Source: DATEOR01 sp036279015 (GTDB lineage Bacteria; Actinomycetota; Thermoleophilia; Gaiellales; Gaiellaceae). Taken from it: a stretch of 64,000 nucleotides of DNA. A program made the position numbers and the translations under genes. Shown here in pieces: positions 58,014-64,000 of the stretch; the first letter of the stretch is position 1; every line of letters begins with the position of its first letter. Under the pieces are notes generated by a model, which saw nothing but the letters and a program-made list of their open reading frames with translations, made no database searches and was not told the DNA's origin. The stretch is taken from NCBI GenBank assembly GCA_036279015.1, contig DASUJY010000088.1, positions 1 through 64,000 of the forward strand, written 5' to 3'.

Positions 58014-59498
58014 ATGCCGGGGCGGCGGAAGCTGATCGTGGTCTCGAACCGCGCTCCCGTTGCGTTTTCACGTGAAACGGAGGGGGCGAGAAGCGTGCGG
58101 CGCGGCGGCGGCGGGCTCGTGACCGCGCTCCGAAGCCTGGTCTCGCACCACGACGTCACGTGGATCGCGAGCACGATGACCGACGAGGACCGGACGGTCG
58201 CTGAGGAAGCGGGAGGCGAGCCGTTCGACGAGACGATGAGCGACGGCTCCTCCTACCGGCTCCGCTTCGTCGCCCACGATCCCCAGACCTACGACCTCTA
58301 CTACAACGTCATCTCGAACCCTGTCCTCTGGTTCGTGCAGCACTACCTCTGGGGTCTCGCCGAGCGCCCGAACGTCGACCACGGGCTGCATCAGGCCTGG
58401 GCCGACGGGTACGTCGCCGTCAACCGGGCGTTCGCGGATGCGGTGCTCGCCGAGCTCGCCCGGGAGCCCGAAGCGGCAGTCTTCTTCCACGACTACCACC
58501 TTTACCTCGCCCCCGGCCTCGTGCGCGAGCAGGCGCCGGACGCGGCGATGAGCCACTTCGTGCACGTCCCGTGGCCGCAACCGGACTACTGGCGCGTCCT
58601 CCCCGAGAGCATCCGGCGCGCCGTGCACGAAGGGATCCTGGCGAACGACGTCGTCAGCTTCCAGACCGTCCGCTGGGGCCGGAACTTCCTCCGGAGCTGC
58701 GAGGACGTCCTCGGCGCGACCAGCGACTTCCACTCCGGCCGGGTCGTGTACGGCGACCATACGGTGGCCGTCCGCGGCCGCCCCATCTCGGTCGATCCCG
58801 AGGAGTTTGCCCGCCTCGCCGTGAGCGAGCGGGTGCTGGAGGAGGAGGCGCGGCTCGAGGAGACCCGCCCCGAGCTCCTGATCCTCCGCGTCGACCGCAC
58901 CGATCCGTCGAAGAACATCGTGCGCGGCTTCCGCGCGTACGAGCTTCTCCTGGAGGAGCACCCTGAGCTGCACGGCCGGGTCGGGATGCTCGCGCTTCTC
59001 GACCCCTCGCGGCAGGACATCCCAGAGTACGCCGAATACCTCGCCGCCATCCAGCGCAGCACGCGGGCGGTGAACGACCGCTTCCGGACGGAGGGGTGGC
59101 TGCCCATCGACGTCCGGATCGAGGACAACTTCGCCCAGGCGGTGGCCGCCTACAAGCAGTTCGACGTCCTGCTCGTGAACGCGATCTTCGACGGCATGAA
59201 CCTGATCGCGAAGGAGGCGCCGCTCGTGAACGCCCGCGACGGGGTCCTCGTCCTCTCGGAGAACACCGGCGCCCACGACGAGCTCGGTGACTGGGCGCTC
59301 ACGGTCAACCCCTTCGACGTGGAAGGCCAGGCCGAGGCGCTCCACGCGGCCCTCACGATGCCGCAGGAGGAACGGCGCAGCCGCCTCGCCTCGATCACGG
59401 CGCACGTGGAAGAGCACGACATCGCGGGCTGGATCGATTCGCAGCTGGCCGACCTCGCTGCCGTCGAGGGCCGCTCGGGCAATACACTTCCCGTCTGA
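58014..59498 (+). CDS. otsA: Alpha,alpha-trehalose-phosphate synthase, GT20 family
   Basis: The 494-residue protein opens KLIVVSNRAPV, has GGLVTAL (glucose-6-phosphate site), the FFHDYHLYLAP motif and the nucleotide-sugar region RVDRTDPSKNI and NAIFDGMNLIAKE. It makes trehalose-6-phosphate from a nucleotide-glucose and glucose-6-phosphate. No OtsB phosphatase gene is in the window. The DYHL region and C-terminal half match OtsA, but the pairing with TreT leaves room for a glucosylglycerol-phosphate synthase role. Confidence 0.88.
   Translation: MPGRRKLIVVSNRAPVAFSRETEGARSVRRGGGGLVTALRSLVSHHDVTWIASTMTDEDRTVAEEAGGEPFDETMSDGSSYRLRFVAHDPQTYDLYYNVISNPVLWFVQHYLWGLAERPNVDHGLHQAWADGYVAVNRAFADAVLAELAREPEAAVFFHDYHLYLAPGLVREQAPDAAMSHFVHVPWPQPDYWRVLPESIRRAVHEGILANDVVSFQTVRWGRNFLRSCEDVLGATSDFHSGRVVYGDHTVAVRGRPISVDPEEFARLAVSERVLEEEARLEETRPELLILRVDRTDPSKNIVRGFRAYELLLEEHPELHGRVGMLALLDPSRQDIPEYAEYLAAIQRSTRAVNDRFRTEGWLPIDVRIEDNFAQAVAAYKQFDVLLVNAIFDGMNLIAKEAPLVNARDGVLVLSENTGAHDELGDWALTVNPFDVEGQAEALHAALTMPQEERRSRLASITAHVEEHDIAGWIDSQLADLAAVEGRSGNTLPV
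58067..58080. promoter_or_regulatory. parS-like palindrome inside the otsA gene
   Basis: TTTTCACGTGAAAC at 58067-58080 matches most of the ParB-binding parS consensus TGTTTCACGTGAAACA: the central TTTCACGTGAAA is exact. It lies 28 kb from the origin, within the range of chromosomal parS sites, in the 5' end of otsA. AT-rich perfect matches are rare in this GC-rich DNA, so chance is less likely. Confidence 0.6.
59483..59488 (+). promoter_or_regulatory. Putative -10 box of the moaC-ccm operon
   Basis: TACACT lies 11 nt before GTG 59500, within the end of otsA. It could start the long rightward operon. Confidence 0.35.
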
Positions 59499-59499
59499 A

Positions 59500-59949
59500 G
59501 TGCCTGGAAATAGCGGTTTCAGTCACTTGGATGAGGAGGGCCGGGTGCGCATGGTCGACGTCGGCGGCAAGCCGCACGAGCGGCGGCGCGCGGTCGCGAC
59601 CGGCCGCGTGGCGATGCGCGCCGAGACCGTCGCTGCGCTCCGTTCACTGCCGAAGGGCGACGCGCTTGCCACCGCCCAGCTCGCCGGCATCATGGCCGCC
59701 AAGCGCACGGCGGACCTGATCCCGCTCTGCCACCCGCTTCCGCTCACGAACGTCGAGCTGACGCTCGAGCCGCAGGACGGCGGGATCGAGATCGTGGCGA
59801 CGGCGGAGACGACGGCCCAGACCGGGGTGGAGATGGAGGCTCTCACCGCGGTGAGCGTCGCCGCGCTGACCGTCTACGACATGGCGAAGGCCGTCGACCG
59901 GGAGATGGTCGTGGAGAACATCCGCGTGCTCGAGAAGACGAAGGGGTGA
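59500..59949 (+). CDS. moaC: Cyclic pyranopterin monophosphate synthase MoaC
   Basis: The 149-residue protein has the MoaC motifs MVDVGGKPHERRRAVATG, AAKRTADLIPLCHPLPL and MEALTAVSVAALTVYDMAKAVD. It makes cyclic pyranopterin monophosphate, an intermediate of molybdenum cofactor. The start is GTG 59500. The next gene, moaB, overlaps by 4 nt as GTGA. MoaA is not in the window. Confidence 0.95.
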   Translation: MPGNSGFSHLDEEGRVRMVDVGGKPHERRRAVATGRVAMRAETVAALRSLPKGDALATAQLAGIMAAKRTADLIPLCHPLPLTNVELTLEPQDGGIEIVATAETTAQTGVEMEALTAVSVAALTVYDMAKAVDREMVVENIRVLEKTKG

Positions 59950-60425
59950 GAGCCGCCGTGCTCACGGTGTCCGACGGCGTCGCGGCCGGCGAGCGCGAGG
60001 ACGCGAGCGGCGACCTGCTCGACGAGGCGCTCGCCGCGGCCGGCTGGGAGGTCGAGCGCCGGCTCGTGCCGGACGACGCCGAGGCGATCTCGGGCGCCCT
60101 GCGCGAGCTCTCCGCGACGAGCGGCCTCGTCCTCACGACCGGCGGGACCGGATTCGGCCCGCGCGACGTCACTCCGGAGGCGACCGCGACGGTCGTCGAG
60201 CGCGACGCACCGGGCATCGCCGAGGCGCTTCGCGCCGATGCGATCGCGAAGACCGCGCACGGGATGCTCTCACGCGGGCGGGCAGGCATCGTCGGCTCGA
60301 CCCTCGTGGTGAACCTGCCCGGGTCCCCTGGCGCCTGCCGCGACGGGTGGGCAGTCCTCGCACCCGCGGCCGAGCACGCCGTCGGTTTGTTGGCAGTCAA
60401 GGCAACAGAGCACAGGCAGACATGA
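59946..60425 (+). CDS. Molybdenum cofactor biosynthesis protein MoaB/Mog family
   Basis: The 159-residue protein has the MoCF-biosynthesis fold: AAVLTVSDGVAAGEREDASG, TTGGTGFGPRDVTPEATATV and VNLPGSPGACRDGW. This family adenylylates molybdopterin before MoeA inserts molybdate. It is coupled to moaC by GTGA and to the UbiA-like gene by ATGA. GTG 59946 is the start. Confidence 0.92.
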   Translation: MRAAVLTVSDGVAAGEREDASGDLLDEALAAAGWEVERRLVPDDAEAISGALRELSATSGLVLTTGGTGFGPRDVTPEATATVVERDAPGIAEALRADAIAKTAHGMLSRGRAGIVGSTLVVNLPGSPGACRDGWAVLAPAAEHAVGLLAVKATEHRQT

Positions 60426-61285
60426 GCGAGACGGCCCTCCGCTACCCGCGGCTCTTCGCCTCGCTCGTCAAGATCGAGCACACCGTCTTCGCGCTCCCGT
60501 TCGCCTACATCGGCGCGCTGCTCGCGGTCGGCGACGTCCCGAGCGGACACGATCTCCTCTGGATCACGGTCGCCATGGTCGGCGCGCGGAGCCTCGCCAT
60601 GGCGCTCAACCGCCTCGTGGACGCGGGCATCGACGCACGGAATCCCCGCACGGCCGGCCGAGAGCTGCCCCGCGGAGCGCTTACGCCGGCGCAGGTCGTG
60701 GTCTTCTGCCTCCTCTCGCTCGCCGTCTTCCTGGTCGCGGTCTTCCAGCTCGCGCCGATCGTCCGCTGGCTCTGGCCCATCCCGGTCGCAGGGTTCGTGC
60801 TCTATCCGTACCTGAAGCGCTGGAGCTCCCTGTCCCACTTCTGGCTCGGGGCGGTCGACGGGCTCGCTCCGGTCGGCGCCTGGGCCGCGATCACGAACTC
60901 GCTCCCGTGGGAAGCCTGGGCGCTTGGGGGCGCTGTCGCCTTCTGGGTCGCGGGCTTCGATCTCTTCTACGCGCTCTTCGACCGGGAGGTCGATCTCGCC
61001 GAGGGGCTGCACTCGGTGCCGGCGCGGTTCGGAGTCGGAGCCGCCTTCGCCGGAGCGCGCATCTGTCACGCGGCGACCGTCGTCCTGCTCGTCGTCACCG
61101 GCCTCGGCCTGTCCGTCGGGGCGCTCTACTGGATCGGGGTCGGCGTTGCGGCGGCCCTGCTCTTCTACGAGCACTCGCTCGTCTCGCCGCGGGACTGGCG
61201 GCGGCTCGACACCGCGTTCTTCACGATGAACGGCGTCATCAGCGTGACCTTCTTCGTCTTCGTCCTTCTCGATGTGATCGCGTGA
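60422..61285 (+). CDS. UbiA-family prenyltransferase (MqnP-like)
   Basis: The 287-residue protein has about eight membrane segments. The two Asp-rich sites are NRLVDAGIDARNPRT (near 67) and DLFYALFDREVDL (near 180), as in UbiA. The short loop and the NRxxDxxID first motif resemble MqnP/UbiA-like enzymes of the futalosine menaquinone pathway. It probably prenylates an aromatic acid in menaquinone synthesis. It lies between molybdenum-cofactor genes and the ccm genes, all in one operon. Confidence 0.85.
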   Translation: MSETALRYPRLFASLVKIEHTVFALPFAYIGALLAVGDVPSGHDLLWITVAMVGARSLAMALNRLVDAGIDARNPRTAGRELPRGALTPAQVVVFCLLSLAVFLVAVFQLAPIVRWLWPIPVAGFVLYPYLKRWSSLSHFWLGAVDGLAPVGAWAAITNSLPWEAWALGGAVAFWVAGFDLFYALFDREVDLAEGLHSVPARFGVGAAFAGARICHAATVVLLVVTGLGLSVGALYWIGVGVAAALLFYEHSLVSPRDWRRLDTAFFTMNGVISVTFFVFVLLDVIA

Positions 61286-61866
61286 TCCACGCCCGGGGGC
61301 TCGGGCGGCGGTTCGGGTCGAAGCGCGTCCTCCGCGACCTCGATCTCGAGGTCTCCCCCGGCGAGCTCCTCCTTGTCACCGGCCCGAACGGATCCGGCAA
61401 GTCCACGTTCCTCGCTCTCCTTGCGGGGCTGCTCGTGCCAACCGAGGGGTCGCTCGCGGTCGACCTGCCGCGCGGGCGGATCGGCTATCTCGCCCACGAG
61501 CCTCTCGTCTACCGCGAGCTCTCGGCGCTCGAGAACCTCGACCTCTACGGACGGCTCTACCACGTGCGGGAACGGCGAGAGACGATCGGCGCACTGCTCG
61601 AGCGCTTCGGCCTGTGGGACGCGCGCCACCAGCGCGTCTCCTCCTTCTCGCGCGGCATGCAGCAGCGGCTCGCGCTCTGCCGCACGCTCCTGCACGACCC
61701 GGACCTGCTCCTCCTCGACGAGCCTCATTCCGGGCTCGATGTCGACGCGGCGACGCTCGTCGACAACCTGCTCTCCGAGGTGGCCGGCGAGAAGACGCTC
61801 GTCCTCGCGAGCCACGAGCCGGAGCGCTTACGCCGTCTTGCGAGCCAGGACCTGGCACTCGCATGA
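61282..61866 (+). CDS. ccmA: Heme exporter ATP-binding protein CcmA
   Basis: The 194-residue ABC ATPase has Walker A GPNGSGKST (34-42), signature SRGMQQRLAL and Walker B LLLLDEPHSGLD. Its small size and place before ccmB identify CcmA of cytochrome c maturation system I. The start is GTG 61282, overlapping the UbiA-like stop; the end overlaps ccmB as ATGA. Confidence 0.9.
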   Translation: MIHARGLGRRFGSKRVLRDLDLEVSPGELLLVTGPNGSGKSTFLALLAGLLVPTEGSLAVDLPRGRIGYLAHEPLVYRELSALENLDLYGRLYHVRERRETIGALLERFGLWDARHQRVSSFSRGMQQRLALCRTLLHDPDLLLLDEPHSGLDVDAATLVDNLLSEVAGEKTLVLASHEPERLRRLASQDLALA

Positions 61867-62501
61867 CCTACTTCGCGGACGTCGCGGCCCTCGCGCGCAA
61901 GGACCTCCTGCTCGAGCTGCGCTCGCGCGACACCCTGCCGGCGATGCTCCTCTTCGTCATCTCGGCTCTCGTCGTCTTCCACTTCTCGCTCCCCTCGGAA
62001 GCCTCGGCGACGGCCTCGACCGGGCTCCTCTGGATCGCGATCCTCTTCACGGCCCTGCTCGGCCTCGGCCGTGCCTTCGCGGCGGAGCGAGAGCAGCGCG
62101 TGCTCGACGGCCTCGTGCTCGCTCCGTGCGACCGGAGCGCGATCTGGCTCGCGAAGGCGATCGGCGTGCTCGCCTTCCTCGGGATCGCGGAGCTCGTCGC
62201 CCTCCCGGCCTACGCGCTCTTCTTCGAGCCCGTCGGCTGGGAGCTCGTGGCGGCGATCGTCCTCGCCGACCTCGGGCTCGCGGCGGTCGGGACGCTCCTC
62301 GCCGCCATGGCGGCGGCGAGCCGGGCGCGCGAGCTCCTGCTCCCGCTGCTCTTCCTGCCGCTCGTCATCCCGGTCGTGGTCGGCGGCGTCGGCGCCTCGG
62401 TGGTCGACGATCCGGCCCGCTATCTCGGCTTCCTCGCGCTCTACGACCTGATTTTTGCGATTCTTTCGTGGGCCAGCTTTGAGTATGTCGTTGCGGAATA
62501 A
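61863..62501 (+). CDS. ccmB: Heme exporter permease CcmB
   Basis: The 212-residue protein has six membrane segments and the CcmB start FADVAALARKDLLLELRSRDTLPAMLLFV. LFLPLVIPVVVGG near residue 160 is also typical. With CcmA and CcmC it forms the complex that moves or releases heme for attachment to cytochrome c. It overlaps ccmC by 17 nt. Confidence 0.9.
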   Translation: MTYFADVAALARKDLLLELRSRDTLPAMLLFVISALVVFHFSLPSEASATASTGLLWIAILFTALLGLGRAFAAEREQRVLDGLVLAPCDRSAIWLAKAIGVLAFLGIAELVALPAYALFFEPVGWELVAAIVLADLGLAAVGTLLAAMAAASRARELLLPLLFLPLVIPVVVGGVGASVVDDPARYLGFLALYDLIFAILSWASFEYVVAE

Positions 62502-63168
62502 CCGTGCCGTGCTGCTCGCCGCGGCGGCCTCGGTGCTGCTCGTGGCGGGTCTTGCCCTTGCCCTGCTCTGGGCGCCGCAGGATGCCGACCAGGGTTTCAG
62601 CCAGCGCATCTTCTACGTCCACGTCCCGATCGCGCTGACGGCCTACGCCTGCTTCGCATGGGGCGCTTGGAAGGCGCTCCGCCTCCTCTGGACCCGCGAG
62701 CCCCGCTACGACCTCGAGAGCTACACGGCGGTGCACATGGGCGTCATCTTCGGGATCCTGACGCTCGTCACCGGCTCGATCTGGGCGAAGATCTCGTGGG
62801 GCGTCTGGTGGACGTGGAGCGAGCGCCAGCTGACCCTCTTCCTCGTCCTCTTCCTCTTCTACTGCGCCTACTTCATGCTCCGCTTCTCGGTGGAGTCGGG
62901 CCCGCGGCGCGCCAACCTCTCCGCGGTCTACGCGCTCTTCGGCGTCGTCCTCATCCCCGTCAGCTTCCTCGCCATCCGGCTCGCCGAGCGGTTCATCCAC
63001 CCCGTCGTCTTTACGCGCGACGGGCCGCAGATGTCGGGAAGCATGTTCCTCGTCTTCTGCATCTGCCTGGCGGCCATGCTGGCGCTCTTCGCCTCGCTCT
63101 ACACGAACGAGCTCGCCGGCAAGCGCCTCGACGCGCGCCTGCGCGAGCTGCGGGAGGCGCTCGAATGA
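62485..63168 (+). CDS. ccmC: Heme handling protein CcmC with altered WWD motif
   Basis: The 227-residue protein has six membrane segments and conserved His in YVHVP and ERFIHPVV, the two axial heme ligands of CcmC. The WWD motif, normally WGxWWxWDxRLT, reads WGVWWTWSERQLT here, so the Asp is replaced by Ser followed by Glu. The rest is family-like. It presumably delivers heme for cytochrome c assembly. It overlaps ccmB (17 nt) and ccmD (ATGA). Confidence 0.88.
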   Translation: MSLRNNRAVLLAAAASVLLVAGLALALLWAPQDADQGFSQRIFYVHVPIALTAYACFAWGAWKALRLLWTREPRYDLESYTAVHMGVIFGILTLVTGSIWAKISWGVWWTWSERQLTLFLVLFLFYCAYFMLRFSVESGPRRANLSAVYALFGVVLIPVSFLAIRLAERFIHPVVFTRDGPQMSGSMFLVFCICLAAMLALFASLYTNELAGKRLDARLRELREALE

Positions 63169-63320
63169 CCACATCGGAGAAGTACGTCACCGGCGCCTAC
63201 CTGGTCGTCCTCGCGGTCGTCCTCCTCTACGTCGTCCTCTACGCCTTCAAGCTCTCGCGCCTCGAGCGCCAGATTGCCGAGCTGACCGAGCTCGCGCAGC
63301 GGCGCCGTAAGGCGGCATGA
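63165..63320 (+). CDS. ccmD: Small single-span protein CcmD-like
   Basis: The 51-residue protein has one membrane segment (GAYLVVLAVVLLYVVLYAF) and a basic amphipathic tail (RLERQIAELTELAQRRRKAA), the size and layout of CcmD. It follows ccmC as ATGA. CcmD helps CcmC hand heme to CcmE. No ccmE is in the window. Confidence 0.82.
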   Translation: MTTSEKYVTGAYLVVLAVVLLYVVLYAFKLSRLERQIAELTELAQRRRKAA

Positions 63321-64000
63321 TGGGAGAGCTGGCGGTCATCCTCGTCTGGCCGGCGCTGGCCGGCTACGCGGAGGCTGCGCTCGCCTATCTCGGCGACGGC
63401 GTGCGCCCGGGGCGCCTCTCGCGCTTCGGGATCTGGGGCGTCCGGATCGGCTGGCTCGCCCAGACGGCGCTCCTGGGAGCCCAGGCCCTGCGGGCGGAGG
63501 GATTCCCGTGGGGGACGTGGGCGGGCTCGCTCAACCTCTTCGTCTGGCTCGTGGTCGGCGCCTACCTGATCTGGGGCTGCCGGGCGCCCTTCCGGCTGCT
63601 CGGCCTCGTCGTCATGCCAGTCGCGGCCGGCCTCTTCGCCCTCTCCTGGGCCTCCGGTGGAGTCGGCGTCGAGGCGACGAGCGAGCTCGGCGACGCGTTC
63701 CTCGCCTTCCACGTCGGCCTCATCCTGGCGGCCTTCGCGGGCTTCACGCTCGCGGCCGGTCTCGCCGCCCTCTATCTCTGGCAGGAGCGACGGCTGAAGC
63801 GCCACGCCCCCGGCGTCCTGCGCCAGCGCGCGCCCTCCCAGGCGGCGCTCGAAGCCCTGACCGGACGCTCGATCCTGGTCGCTCTGCCGGCTCTGACGCT
63901 CGGCCTCGCCGTCGGCCTCGCGCGGCTCGGCTCCGAGGGCGGCGGATTCGATGCGCTGATGGCAGTGGCGCTCGGCACGTGGGCCGCCTACGCAGGGTTC
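63317..64000 (+). CDS. CcsA/HemX-like membrane protein (3' partial)
   Basis: An open frame of 228 codons runs off the right end. It starts at ATG 63317, overlapping the ccmD stop as ATGA; a second ATG follows at 63320. It has six or more membrane segments and the layout of the CcsA/HemX family (LAYLGDGVRPGRLSRFGIWGVRIGWLAQ, then FHVGLILAAFAGFTLAAGLAALYLWQERRLK). Around nt 63880-64000, where CcsA carries its tryptophan-rich WWD heme motif, the sequence reads GLAVGLARLGSEGGG and shows none. It is thus HemX-like, often followed by hemA, but the 3' end is missing. Confidence 0.75.
   Translation, partial: MMGELAVILVWPALAGYAEAALAYLGDGVRPGRLSRFGIWGVRIGWLAQTALLGAQALRAEGFPWGTWAGSLNLFVWLVVGAYLIWGCRAPFRLLGLVVMPVAAGLFALSWASGGVGVEATSELGDAFLAFHVGLILAAFAGFTLAAGLAALYLWQERRLKRHAPGVLRQRAPSQAALEALTGRSILVALPALTLGLAVGLARLGSEGGGFDALMAVALGTWAAYAGF

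Overview
The window is bacterial chromosome of very high GC content with dense, mostly overlapping genes and no mobile element, CRISPR array, rRNA gene or phage gene that I can see. It holds the replication-origin neighbourhood: gyrA, gyrB, a DUF721/DciA-like gene, recF, dnaN and dnaA run leftward from about 30.3 kb, and rpmH, rnpA, yidD, yidC, jag, rsmG, parA and parB run rightward from about 30.6 kb. This order, NHEJ ligase, MreB, trehalose enzymes, frequent GTG/TTG starts and many -10-like TAnnnT boxes 5-9 nt before start codons suggest a deep-branching, non-mycelial actinobacterium, perhaps of the class Thermoleophilia. That placement is inference from gene order and composition, not from a marker-gene tree.

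Left arm (1-21 kb): end of a DUF1998-type helicase; a small secreted protein; NDH-2 and a GNAT enzyme; LigD; accD-accA; a ureohydrolase-like protein with a zinc ribbon; then a leftward operon of ECF-like sigma factor, fabZ, fabH, fabD, fabG, fabF and a HAD hydrolase. Rightward birA diverges from this operon across an AT-rich region with a palindrome. A PGRP amidase, an NfeD/stomatin pair and a GalT-like protein follow. AccA/AccD, BirA (biotinylation) and the Fab enzymes form one fatty-acid supply module, but no acpP lies among the fab genes.

Origin (21-35 kb): replication, gyrase, ribosomal L34, RNase P, membrane insertion and chromosome partition genes. DnaA-box-like sequences lie on both sides of dnaA.

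Right arm (35-64 kb): tRNA-Ile(GAT), a GT-C type membrane protein, a bifunctional-nuclease-family protein, a chorismate mutase/L,D-transpeptidase/CPBP group, a PLP trans-sulfuration enzyme with a HAD protein and a cobalamin/siderophore-binding lipoprotein, MreB, DUF2203, MscS, a class A PBP, a second GT-C protein, MoeA, a membrane M28-like protein with altered metal ligands, a two-component system with an HtrA protease, an orphan DNA methyltransferase, an RsbW-like ATPase, two trehalose-type glycosyltransferases, and a chain of seven overlaps joining moaC, moaB, ubiA-like, ccmA, ccmB, ccmC, ccmD and a HemX/CcsA-like gene that runs off the end.

The most unusual signal is start-codon use. recF, galT, fabG and fabF have no ATG, GTG or TTG at the position their protein families require, but each has an in-frame CTG there. 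In recF and galT this CTG overlaps the previous stop as CTGA. In fabG it lies 7 nt after an AGGAG Shine-Dalgarno sequence. No complete, clearly novel multi-gene system was recognised.
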